Assembly: GCF_005116735.1 (NCBI RefSeq)
Contig: NZ_SWDB01000027.1
Location: 1 to 64,000 of the forward strand
Source of the DNA: Thalassotalea mangrovi
GTDB lineage: Bacteria > Pseudomonadota > Gammaproteobacteria > Enterobacterales > Alteromonadaceae
Reading direction: 5' to 3'
Length of the DNA: 64,000 bases
This document shows, piece by piece, positions 1-7,736 of this stretch. Below the pieces are notes generated by a model. It was not told the DNA's origin. It worked only from the letters and a program-made list of their open reading frames with translations, and did no database searches. Within the stretch, counting starts at the first letter, position 1. Every line of letters starts with the position of its first letter. A program made the translations under genes and the position numbers.

Positions 1-82
1 TATCAATGAAATCTATGTTGTAACTGAACCTCTGACCTAACTCTGAGTTGTGCACAAACTTAATGTGATTGGTATTACGACA

Positions 83-1177
83 TTACTGTCGATTTTGATA
101 ATAGGCTTGTTCGGTAAGCTGATGATATTCGCGAATGTCCTGATAGAAGCTTTGATAAGAGTCCCACACCTTCGCGACCATTGCATCCTGTTTCGCCATA
201 TCCATGATTACCTCTTCACTGAGTTTTTTTAGTTCCTGCATCACCGGCTCAGGGAAAGTGCGCACTTCAACATTATGTTGATTTACCAAAGTTTTCAGGG
301 CGTTGGCATTACGCGCTGTGTATTCATCAAGCATATCCTGATTTACTGCACGTGCTGCCACTTCGATAATTTCCTGCAGGTCGGCTGGTAATTCATTAAA
401 TGCTTTTTCGTTAATCAGGAATTCTAACGTTGCCTGCGGTTCCTGCCAGCCGGAAGAATAGTAATACTTAGCGGCTTTATAAAAGCCAAAGGCATTATCG
501 TTATAAGGTCCGACCCACTCCGATGCATCCAACGCACCGCTTTGTAATGATGAAAATATCTCGCCACCCGGCATATTGACCGGTACTCCACCAGCGCGTT
601 TAAACACTTCACCACCGATGCCACCAATGCGCATTTTAAGACCTTCTAGGTCTGCCATGCTGTTAATCTCTTTGTTAAACCAGCCAGCAAACTGGACACC
701 GGTGTTGCCACCAGCCATCGGGATCACGCCAAACGGTTTGTATAGCTCGCGCCACAACTCAAGACCGCCACCATAATGTAACCAGGCATTGGTTTCATGA
801 GCGTTCATCCCAAACGGAACCGCCGCAAAAAACGACGCGGCTGGTGCTTTTCCTTTCCAGTAATAGGCTCCGCTATGGCCCATTTGCGCGCCACCGGTCG
901 AGACTTCGTCAAATACCTGAAATCCCGGAACTAATTGTCCGGCGCCAAAGACTTCAATGGTTAACCGGCCATTACTCATGGCATTCACATATTTGGCAAA
1001 TTTTTCCGGCCCCATGCCCAGACCCGGAAAATTCTTGGGCCAGGAGGTAACAAGTTTCCACTTATAGTTTTTTTGTGGCGCCGCATCGCTGCCGGACTGA
1101 ACCTGTTTTTCACCGCAGGCAGCCATCGCCAGGGTAAGACCGGCAATAAGCAACGCTTTAATCGTCTGTTTTTTCAT
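83..1177 (-). CDS. dctP: TRAP transporter substrate-binding lipoprotein (DctP/TakP type)
   Basis: This 364-residue protein is the solute receptor of a TRAP transporter: it captures a small organic acid in the periplasm and delivers it to the DctQM permease. The N terminus is a signal sequence ending AMAAC, so Cys21 is a likely lipidation site. The mature part has hallmarks of the TakP/lactate-type DctP subfamily: YKWKLVTSWP at the start, a central GLKMRIGG segment whose Arg is the usual carboxylate ligand, and EWVGPYND. The start is an ATG just before the basic signal region. It lies downstream of dctM with a 63-base gap, so it is the last gene of a dctQ-dctM-dctP operon, unlike the more common P-Q-M order. 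The substrate is not readable; a 2-oxo or hydroxy acid is likely from the subfamily. Confidence 0.93.
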   Translation of the reverse strand: MKKQTIKALLIAGLTLAMAACGEKQVQSGSDAAPQKNYKWKLVTSWPKNFPGLGMGPEKFAKYVNAMSNGRLTIEVFGAGQLVPGFQVFDEVSTGGAQMGHSGAYYWKGKAPAASFFAAVPFGMNAHETNAWLHYGGGLELWRELYKPFGVIPMAGGNTGVQFAGWFNKEINSMADLEGLKMRIGGIGGEVFKRAGGVPVNMPGGEIFSSLQSGALDASEWVGPYNDNAFGFYKAAKYYYSSGWQEPQATLEFLINEKAFNELPADLQEIIEVAARAVNQDMLDEYTARNANALKTLVNQHNVEVRTFPEPVMQELKKLSEEVIMDMAKQDAMVAKVWDSYQSFYQDIREYHQLTEQAYYQNRQ

Positions 1178-1240
1178 TATTGTCCTTATTATTTTTAACT
1201 AGGTTGGCCGACACGCTTCAATGACCGACAACCACAACCA

Positions 1241-2608
1241 TCAGGAATACAAATTATCCGGTAACCAGGTCGCGAGCTCCGGGAAAATTGCCAGGGCCAC
1301 CAGCAATATCAACTGGATCAGGATAAAGGGCAATACACCTTTATAAATTTCCAGGGTTTTTATACTCTTATCGGCAACACCGCGCAAATAAAATAAGGCA
1401 AAGCCAAACGGCGGCGTTAAAAAGGAGGTTTGTAGATTGACCGCGATCATAATGCCAAGCCAAACCGGATCTAAGCCCATCATCAATAAAATCGGCGCAA
1501 CAATTGGGATCACGACAAAGGTAATTTCTATAAAGTCGAGAATAAAGCCAAGCAGGAAAATCACTACCATTACCAATATGGTTGCGGATATTACCCCACC
1601 CGGAAGGTCACTGAAAATACCATGAATCAGGGTTTCGCCACCGAGGCCGCGAAAGACCAAAGAAAACAAACTGGCACCAATTAAAATCATGAATACCATC
1701 GAGGAGATTTTCAATGTCGATTGCATGACCGCTTTTAACGCATCCAGGCTTAACTGCTTTTGCGCAGCGGCGAGTACCAGTGCGCCGAAGGCACCAACAC
1801 CGGCAGCTTCCGTTGGCGTTGCATAGCCAGCGAGGATCGAACCTAATACGATCACCATCAGGGCTAGTGGCGGTAGCAATGCACCCAATAAACTCGACCA
1901 GTTAACCGCTTCCTTATCTGCACCATGGGCTGGTGCCATTTCTGGCTTTAACCAGGTGATAATAATAATGTAAGCAATATACAGTCCAACCAACAATAAA
2001 CCCGGGATTACCGCACCCGCGAACAAATCACCAACACTCACCGTGTCCGGGTTAAAATTGCCCATATCCAGCTGCGCCCGCTGATATGCATTACTTAACA
2101 CATCACCAAGTAGCACCAGGGCAATGGACGGCGGAATGATTTGTCCTAAGGTACCTGTCGCACAAATAATACCGGTGGAAAACGAGGTGTTATAACCACG
2201 CTTAAGCATCGTCGGAAGTGATAACAGACCCATGGTAACAACGGTAGCGCCGACGATTCCGGTGCTTGCTGCCAGCAGCATACCGACCAAGGTGACCGAG
2301 ATTGCCAAACCACCGGGAAACCTCGAAAACAGTTGCGCCATCGAAGTTAACAGTTTCTCGGCGATTTGTGCCTTTTCCAGAACCGCCCCCATAAACACGA
2401 ACAGGGGCACTGCCAACAGGGTCTGATTATTTAAAATGCCATAGATTCGGCTGGGAAATGCCGATAAATAAGAGGTGTCGAATGCTCCAAAAAGCGCCGC
2501 TACGCCAGCAAATAGCAAGGACGTTCCGGCCAGTGTCAGCGCTACCGGATAACCGATAAGTAACACCAGACAGATACAGGCGAACATTAATAATGCTAAA
2601 TATTCCAT
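1241..2608 (-). CDS. dctM: TRAP transporter large permease subunit DctM
   Basis: A 455-residue, strongly hydrophobic protein with about twelve predicted membrane spans, the large inner-membrane subunit that carries the sodium-driven transport path of TRAP systems. Family features are the N-terminal membrane helix, the GATVVTMGLLSLPTML stretch, IIPPSIALVLLGD, and the C-terminal NLQTSFLTPPFGFALFYLRG typical of DctM. It is a little longer than the usual 425 to 430 residues because of the cytoplasmic loop near residues 225-240. Its ATG overlaps the dctQ stop by one base (TAATG), indicating translational coupling, and dctP follows. The assignment to DctM is secure. Confidence 0.94.
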   Translation of the reverse strand: MEYLALLMFACICLVLLIGYPVALTLAGTSLLFAGVAALFGAFDTSYLSAFPSRIYGILNNQTLLAVPLFVFMGAVLEKAQIAEKLLTSMAQLFSRFPGGLAISVTLVGMLLAASTGIVGATVVTMGLLSLPTMLKRGYNTSFSTGIICATGTLGQIIPPSIALVLLGDVLSNAYQRAQLDMGNFNPDTVSVGDLFAGAVIPGLLLVGLYIAYIIIITWLKPEMAPAHGADKEAVNWSSLLGALLPPLALMVIVLGSILAGYATPTEAAGVGAFGALVLAAAQKQLSLDALKAVMQSTLKISSMVFMILIGASLFSLVFRGLGGETLIHGIFSDLPGGVISATILVMVVIFLLGFILDFIEITFVVIPIVAPILLMMGLDPVWLGIMIAVNLQTSFLTPPFGFALFYLRGVADKSIKTLEIYKGVLPFILIQLILLVALAIFPELATWLPDNLYS

Positions 2609-3153
2609 TACACCTGCTCCATCTCTTCATGCTTTACATCGAGCTTGCCCTGCAGTATTAAAACATTACGGCAAACCTCGGCAATGCCTTGCAAGCTCAT
2701 GGTAAAAGCTAGGGCGTAAATCAAAGACTTATTGAGATATACAAATGGCAGTCCCCCGGGTTCACGGGATTTTTCCATGATATTCCAGGAGGCGGAGATA
2801 AAATCGCTACTGATCCAGGCCATAAAAATCATTACCGGGAGCAGCAAAAACACAGTACCGAATAGATTTATCCAGGCCTGAGTTTTTTCACTACAGCGGT
2901 GATAAAACACATCGACGCGCACATGGCCATTATGTTTTAAGGTATAGGCAGCGCCCAACATAAAAATAGTGGCATGGGCATAAAGAACAGATTCTTGTAG
3001 CGCGATCGAACCAATATTGAAACCATAGCGCAATACCACAACCAAAAAGGTAAGTAATACAATAACAAGGGTTAACCAGGCTATCAGCCTTCCCAGGATT
3101 TCATTGACCTTATCAATGAATGTAACGACTTTTGCAAGCCACTGACCGAACAT
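2608..3153 (-). CDS. dctQ: TRAP transporter small permease subunit DctQ
   Basis: A 181-residue protein with four predicted transmembrane helices, matching the small membrane subunit of TRAP transporters that supports DctM. The first helix follows a short amphipathic start, and the conserved segment around LKHNGHVRVDVFY (about residues 90-105) is typical of DctQ. It is the first gene of the dctQMP operon and is coupled to dctM by the one-base stop/start overlap. The upstream region to 3253 holds AT-rich sequence that should contain the promoter; no specific operator was recognised. Confidence 0.9.
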   Translation of the reverse strand: MFGQWLAKVVTFIDKVNEILGRLIAWLTLVIVLLTFLVVVLRYGFNIGSIALQESVLYAHATIFMLGAAYTLKHNGHVRVDVFYHRCSEKTQAWINLFGTVFLLLPVMIFMAWISSDFISASWNIMEKSREPGGLPFVYLNKSLIYALAFTMSLQGIAEVCRNVLILQGKLDVKHEEMEQV

Positions 3154-3253
3154 TCAATCCCCCAAATAACGGCTTCTTCAAGTCCTTGATGACGCTGAGT
3201 TATTATTTTTTTAGCTATTGATACCAGAATTAGAGGGAAATAGGAAGGAAGAA

Positions 3254-3535
3254 GGTGGAAGGTGGAATCGAATCAAAAAACGATTCGAGGGTGGAGTTGA
3301 AGTCGAGCTTCAAAGTTGGAGTCAAGGCAAGCCTTGAAGGTTATAGCCGCATATGGCTGGTATGCCGAAAATGAATGGACGCGTATTTTCGGTGGAAGGT
3401 GGAATCGAATCAAAAAACGATTCGAGGGTGGAGTTGAAGTCAAGCTTCAAATTTGGAGTCAAGGCAAGCCTTGAAGGTTATAGCCGCAGATGGCTGGTAT
3501 GCCGAAAATGCACGGACGCGTATTTTCGGTGGAAG
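3254..3535. repeat. 137-bp tandem repeat made of short hairpins, about 2.06 copies
   Basis: Two direct copies, 3254-3390 and 3391-3527, differ at only about five positions; a third copy begins at 3528 and stops after eight bases. Each unit contains consecutive small hairpins: TCGAATC/GATTCGA, TTGAAG/CTTCAA, TCAAGG/CCTTGA and CCGAAAAT/ATTTTCGG. The linkers between the first three are similar (GGTGGA, GGTGGA, GTTGGA). The CCGAAAAT hairpin with TATGCCGAAAATG in its arm recurs near 51.8 kb, and in reverse orientation near 58.15 kb. It lies between dctQ and the 3' end of bolA. The open frame across it is a by-product of the repeat. Function unknown. Confidence 0.9.
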
Positions 3536-3574
3536 TAGTTCTGCCAACCCTCTCCCACCTTTAATGCGGCCGTT

Positions 3575-3886
3575 CTATTTTTTACTCGCGCAATCAGGAG
3601 AACTTGGTACCTGATCGGCAGACATCTTATGCCATTGTTCCGGGTCATAGGCGTGAATTGCCAGGGCATGGATATGATTTGCTAACTCGTCTGCTAATAC
3701 GGCATTGATGGCACGGTGGCGTTGCAGTAATCGCTGCCCGATAAACTGTTCGCTAACCACGACGACTTTAAAGTGAGATTCACTGCCCTCTGGCACATTA
3801 TGCATATAGCTTTCATTAATCACCTGCAAATGAGTCGGTGATAGCTCAGAAATTAACTTTTGTTCGATTTGTGCGGCAATTGTCAT
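3575..3886 (-). CDS. bolA: BolA family protein
   Basis: This 103-residue protein belongs to the BolA family, whose members partner monothiol glutaredoxins in iron-sulfur cluster handling and affect morphology and biofilm-related transcription. The family signature is visible: [13 protein letters not shown], then [14 protein letters not shown] at about residues 55-68, and the C-terminal [13 protein letters not shown]. The conserved histidines in these blocks are the usual cluster ligands. Length is normal for BolA proper rather than the shorter IbaG. It is the downstream neighbour of the AlkB-like gene on the same strand, 36 bases away, so the two may be co-transcribed. The tandem repeat starts immediately after it. 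Confidence 0.93.
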   Translation of the reverse strand: MTIAAQIEQKLISELSPTHLQVINESYMHNVPEGSESHFKVVVVSEQFIGQRLLQRHRAINAVLADELANHIHALAIHAYDPEQWHKMSADQVPSSPDCASKK

Positions 3887-3922
3887 ATAAAAAACTCTTA
3901 GCTAGAAAGTAACCCGTTGAAG

Positions 3923-4573
3923 TTACTTAGATACGGGCACTACCGGATGCTTTATGATGCGATAGGTAAGATTGATACGGCCATGCATAGGTTTGGCAGA
4001 TTTTGGCAGACTATGCTGCCAGTTTTCCTGTAACGACCCATACATGATTATTAAGCTCCCAGATTTTAATAATATTGTCTGCTTTTCGCCACTGCTTTTG
4101 TGCCGCAGGCAAAACCGTCGCTCCTGTCCCACGGATACACTGGCAATTACTGGCTTATCGCCAAGCGCTTTTTCATCATCACTATGCCAGCCCATTGAGT
4201 CCTGGCCATGACGATACCAGTTTCCGAGCACTGAATTGAACGTCAATCCGGTGACCATGTTTACATCCACAAGTATCTGCTTCAGTGTTGCCGTCCATGG
4301 TTCGGGAATCAAGTCCAGTCCCGAATATCGATAGGTACTTTCCGGATCACCATGCCAGGCCTGCAGTCGTGGGATGTAAACCTTTTTTCCAAAAATGGAA
4401 ATTTGCTCCTGACGCCACTTCATTTCATGCTGCAGGTTAACAAACATATCCGCGGCCTGTTGTTGTGAATAAAATGCAGGCATAAACAACAAGTTATCAT
4501 CGCAGAAATATTGAGCTCCTTTAGATCTGGGATCGGATCTGATAAAACCTTGTAGTTTTTTGGAAATAGCCAT
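3923..4573 (-). CDS. AlkB-type 2-oxoglutarate/Fe(II) dioxygenase
   Basis: A 216-residue dioxygenase of the AlkB family, which removes alkyl groups from damaged DNA bases by oxidation using iron and 2-oxoglutarate. The iron ligands fit H130 and D132 (GWHSDDE) with H187 (QHSLP). The 2-oxoglutarate and substrate arginines fit R199 and R205 in GRINLTYR, the classical C-terminal AlkB motif. NSVLGNWYRHGQDSMGWH is typical of the ALKBH2/3-like bacterial branch. It is divergent from rlmG with 157 bases between, so that gap carries both promoters. I see no Ada box or LexA box there. Repair of methylated adenine or cytosine is inferred from the family. Confidence 0.9.
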   Translation of the reverse strand: MAISKKLQGFIRSDPRSKGAQYFCDDNLLFMPAFYSQQQAADMFVNLQHEMKWRQEQISIFGKKVYIPRLQAWHGDPESTYRYSGLDLIPEPWTATLKQILVDVNMVTGLTFNSVLGNWYRHGQDSMGWHSDDEKALGDKPVIASVSVGQERRFCLRHKSSGEKQTILLKSGSLIIMYGSLQENWQHSLPKSAKPMHGRINLTYRIIKHPVVPVSK

Positions 4574-4730
4574 GGGTTGCCTGTGGCATCTGACTTTGAA
4601 TAATGCGACAATAGCCTCGTTGGTTAAATTTTTAAAGAAAAATTAACATCCCCGTCACAGTGGATGCATTGAAACCGAATCATTTGCTAAGCCATCGTGT
4701 TTAGCATTAAAGCGACGAGAACAAAAACAA

Positions 4731-5948
4731 ATGCTCAGCCCCTGCCTGAATCCGCGAAAAGCGGAAGGTTTGTTATTAGACCAAGCGCCCGACAGCATTG
4801 ATGATGCCCAGCGAGCGGAGTTGCTTGTGCTCGAACGCTTCCCCGCCGCCCAGGTCAATCGAAGCCTGCAGGCCTGGGACAGTGGCGATGAATACCTGCT
4901 AAAAACCCTCGTTGAACAGTCTCTAATTACTCCCACTACTGATGCTAAGAAAATTGCCATTTTCAATGACAGTTTCGGTGCCCTGTGTTGCGCCCTTAGC
5001 CAGCAACAGGTGACATTTATTAGTGACTCGTATGTGGCAACTCAGGGTTGTAAAGCAAACCTGGCCAATAACCTGCTGTCACAAGACAATATTGAATTCT
5101 GTAACAGCATCGAAATGCCTGCTGATAAAGTTGATTTGGTGCTGGTAAAACTACCGAAAATAAAAGCGCACTTTCACTATCAGCTGCAACAGATTCACCG
5201 CCTTTGTCACGACGGTACGCAAATTATTATTGCTGGCAAGGCAAAAGAGATACATACCTCGACATTAAAACTGGTCGAACAGCAACTTGGTGATTGCCAG
5301 ACTTCGCTCGCCTGGAAAAAATCACGACTGATTTTCGTTAACAGAAATGTAAAACTTCAGGCTCCACTGCCCGAGCTAAAACAATGGCAATTGAATGAAT
5401 CAGGCATGCCTAGTTTAACGATTAGCAACCATAGCAATGTGTTTTCCCGTGATAGCCTGGATATCGGTGCCCGTTTTATGATGCAGCACCTGCCGAAAGT
5501 GAAAACCGGCAGCAAAGTCGCTGACCTGGGCTGCGGAAATGGTGTTCTCGGATTAGCATTGTTACAGCAACAACCTGATATTAAACTACATTTTTTTGAT
5601 GAATCGTACATGGCGGTAGCTTCAGCAAAAATCAATGTAGAGCAAAACTTTCCCCAACAATTGTCCCATTGTCAGTTTCACTGGAACGATTGTTTAAGCC
5701 AGGTAGAGGCTTCGAGCCTTGACCTGGTTTTATGTAATCCCCCATTTCACCAACAACAGGCGGTCACTGATCATATCGCCTGGCAAATGTTTCAAGATTG
5801 TTATCAAGTCTTGGATAGTGGTGGTGAAGTCAGGATAATAGGCAACAGACAACTGGGATACCATGTCAAATTAAAAAGACTGTTTGGTAATGCCCGTGTT
5901 GTCTCGAGTAATAAGAAATTTGTTGTGTTATCTGCGGTAAAATTATGA
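4731..5948 (+). CDS. rlmG: 23S rRNA (guanine(1835)-N(2))-methyltransferase RlmG
   Basis: A 405-residue class I SAM-dependent methyltransferase that closely follows E. coli RlmG, which methylates G1835 of 23S rRNA. Seen directly: the N-terminal LERFPA...LQAWDSGDEYLL block, the middle AGKAKEIHTSTL and NVFSRDSLDIGARFMMQHLP blocks, the SAM loop DLGCGNG at residues 265-271 and the catalytic NPPF at 336-339, ending NKKFVVLSAVKL. The N-terminal half is the degenerate methyltransferase-like domain of this family. The start is uncertain: the ATG used gives about 25 residues more than E. coli and has only a weak ribosome site. It overlaps the next gene by four bases. Confidence 0.95.
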   Translation: MLSPCLNPRKAEGLLLDQAPDSIDDAQRAELLVLERFPAAQVNRSLQAWDSGDEYLLKTLVEQSLITPTTDAKKIAIFNDSFGALCCALSQQQVTFISDSYVATQGCKANLANNLLSQDNIEFCNSIEMPADKVDLVLVKLPKIKAHFHYQLQQIHRLCHDGTQIIIAGKAKEIHTSTLKLVEQQLGDCQTSLAWKKSRLIFVNRNVKLQAPLPELKQWQLNESGMPSLTISNHSNVFSRDSLDIGARFMMQHLPKVKTGSKVADLGCGNGVLGLALLQQQPDIKLHFFDESYMAVASAKINVEQNFPQQLSHCQFHWNDCLSQVEASSLDLVLCNPPFHQQQAVTDHIAWQMFQDCYQVLDSGGEVRIIGNRQLGYHVKLKRLFGNARVVSSNKKFVVLSAVKL

Positions 5949-6511
5949 AACTAAAAAATCTCCTTATTATTGGTACTGTATTACTCACTTCGGCATGTGC
6001 GGAAAAAACCGGCATGGTCGAATTGCAACCGGATATTATGAATACTCCGATCCGAATTTATGACCAGAAGAGCGCCAAGATATCGGTTACCGATAGTCGC
6101 GATAAAGGCCATATCATCGAAGTACTGAATATTGACCGTCCTTCAACGACGATCGATTCTTCGGCGGCCCTATCTAAGGTACTGAATAACCAATTTCGTT
6201 ATCAGTTGTCTAGCCAGGGCTTGAACGTAAACGAACAAAGCGACCTGAAAGTGATTTTTGATGTCGAGCGTGCCCGCACTTATGTAAATCAGGACGTCCT
6301 TGATTATCGTGCCAATACCATCATCAAACTACAGGTTAAACTAGAAAATTCGGCACAAACTATGTCGAAGACTTTTACCCTGCGAGCTACCAGCCGTGGA
6401 CCTTTAAGTGCTAACCTTGAAACTCTGCAAAAAGATTTCAATACCCAACTGTCTAAGCTGATTGGCCAGGTGTTGGAAGACGAACAGTTGCAAACATTCA
6501 TTAAAAGCTAA
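5945..6511 (+). CDS. YajG family lipoprotein
   Basis: A 188-residue predicted lipoprotein. The signal peptide ends LTSAC, giving Cys18 as the lipidated residue. The mature protein has the YajG pattern: a first strand with the IRIYDQKSAKISVTDSRDKG stretch, then a Ser/Leu-rich helix (LSKVLNNQFRYQLSSQGL) and a strand pair ending in KLQVKLEN. The molecular role of YajG is not established; homologues are outer-membrane-associated lipoproteins. Its ATG overlaps the rlmG stop codon (ATGA), so the two genes are translationally coupled, and the cyclophilin gene follows after 13 bases. Confidence 0.85.
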   Translation: MKLKNLLIIGTVLLTSACAEKTGMVELQPDIMNTPIRIYDQKSAKISVTDSRDKGHIIEVLNIDRPSTTIDSSAALSKVLNNQFRYQLSSQGLNVNEQSDLKVIFDVERARTYVNQDVLDYRANTIIKLQVKLENSAQTMSKTFTLRATSRGPLSANLETLQKDFNTQLSKLIGQVLEDEQLQTFIKS

Positions 6512-6524
6512 TAAAGGTTAGGAC

Positions 6525-7148
6525 ATGTTTCTTAAGAAGTTGTTGGTCATCGTAGTTTGTTTACCATTGATAGTTACCCAGGCATTGGCTCACCCACAAC
6601 CTGAAGGGAAAGTGATCGCCGCCAGTAACCTGTATCCACAAATAAAAATGGAAACCAACAAAGGTGTCATCGTCGTTGAATTAAATCGGGTTAAAGCACC
6701 TATAGCCGTCAACAACTTCATTAACTATGTCATTGCCGGTGAATACAACAATACGATTTTTCACCGTGTGATTGACGGTTTCGTGGTTCAGGGTGGCGGT
6801 TACGACAGCAATCATATCCCCCGCAAAAATGGTAAAGAAATATACAATGAATCGGGTAATGGCTTGAAAAACGAAGTCGGTACCATTGCCATGGCCCGAC
6901 AGAACGATCCCCATTCAGCGATTCGTCAGTTTTATTTCAACGTTGGTGATAACACCAGCCTCGATCCGGGACGTAACTGGGGCTATACCGTTTTTGGTTA
7001 CGTGACTCATGGCGAAGAATTGTTGATGGAAATGGCCGGCGTTGAAACCGGGTTTAACGAAGACTTAAACCTTGATGACGTGCCAGTCGAGCCGCTTATT
7101 CTTATCAAAGCGACGTTAATGCCGGAAGGGTATATTCACGAAGGCTGA
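6525..7148 (+). CDS. Periplasmic peptidyl-prolyl cis-trans isomerase, cyclophilin type
   Basis: A 207-residue cyclophilin that would speed up proline isomerisation during folding of exported proteins. A signal peptide is clear: basic start, hydrophobic core and cleavage after the ALA at about residue 22. The cyclophilin core shows FHRVIDGFVVQGGGYD (catalytic Arg in FHR), GTIAMAR, and QFYFNVGDN. The bacterial PpiA/PpiB form is indicated by the spacing and the VFGYVTHGEE ending. It lies 13 bases after the YajG-type gene, third in an rlmG-led group. A 20-base perfect palindrome starts eight bases after the stop and may end transcription. Confidence 0.92.
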   Translation: MFLKKLLVIVVCLPLIVTQALAHPQPEGKVIAASNLYPQIKMETNKGVIVVELNRVKAPIAVNNFINYVIAGEYNNTIFHRVIDGFVVQGGGYDSNHIPRKNGKEIYNESGNGLKNEVGTIAMARQNDPHSAIRQFYFNVGDNTSLDPGRNWGYTVFGYVTHGEELLMEMAGVETGFNEDLNLDDVPVEPLILIKATLMPEGYIHEG

Positions 7149-7156
7149 TGCCTTTC

Positions 7157-7474
7157 GCGGGAGTTATAACTCCCGCAGCACGTATCAAACGGCGATACTT
7201 CGAGCACGTGACGGAAAACGTCACTCCGAGCACACAATCAAAGATTGTTCCTAGCACGCGACAAACAGCGTCGCTCCTAGTTAAAAGCAAATCAAAATCG
7301 TCATACCGTGATACTACACGGTATCTTAAACTAAGTCCGAGTTCCTCTTAAGTGCCAATGACGGGATTGAAACTCCCTAAGCACGTATCGCAAGCGATAC
7401 TCCGAGTACGTGGCAGAAAATGCCACTCCGAGCACGCTGATGTCATCAGCTCCGAGCACACGCTGTTCCGAGCA
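7157..7474. repeat. Array of short hairpins with constant TCCkAGCAC linkers
   Basis: The array begins with the perfect palindrome GCGGGAGTTATAACTCCCGC (7157-7176). Stem-loops follow whose stems all differ: GTATC/GATAC, GTGACG/CGTCAC, ACAATC/GATTGT, GCGAC/GTCGC, and, after an interruption at about 7281-7376, TATCG/CGATA, GTGGC/GCCAC with a short purine-rich loop, and GCTGAT/ATCAGC. Between stems the linker is nearly constant: TTCGAGCAC, TCCGAGCAC, TCCTAGCAC, TCCGAGTAC. The spacing is about 25 bases. The same linker (TCCTAGCAC, TCCTGGCAC) appears on the minus strand at 52.03-52.09 kb. There is no protein-coding signal. The role is unknown. Confidence 0.88.
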
Positions 7475-7517
7475 AAAAGCAAAAGCCCTTGTGTCATTCC
7501 CTGATACTACAGGGAAT
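7303..7517. repeat. Two copies of a GTCAT-hairpin-ATCTT element with compensatory stems
   Basis: At 7303-7324 the hairpin is ATACCGTG, loop ATACTA, CACGGTAT. At 7496-7517 it is ATTCCCTG, the same loop ATACTA, CAGGGAAT. The outer flanks (GTC before, CTT after) are identical. Two stem positions differ and in both copies both arms agree, so the changes are compensatory. Each is preceded by AAAAGCAAA-type sequence, so the repeated unit is longer than the hairpin, with a period of 193 bases. The form resembles the widespread GTCATTCC...GGAATC intergenic repeats of Proteobacteria. Confidence 0.85.
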
Positions 7518-7736
7518 CTTGGCCAACCTTGAATGACTGAATTGTGCCATTAGCTGCCCGTTAGCAATTGCTAATATAAGGTGATTTGGGAGTGTTAATG
7601 CACGCATAATGAGCAAAAGAAGTTAGTTAAAATTAAGCGGCGATAGCCTCAGTTCTGCTTCGCGTCTCATAATATTAGAAAAATGATCTTTTGGTACTAA
7701 TATTAGATCTAAGTTAGATTGAGATGGATTTTATTT

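Noticed and set aside
3353-3538. Short open frames through the tandem repeat
   Set aside because: The frame follows the repeat and is not supported by start, composition or family.
7157-7474. CRISPR-like array
   Set aside because: The constant parts are only about nine bases, the variable parts are self-complementary, and no cas genes are in the window.
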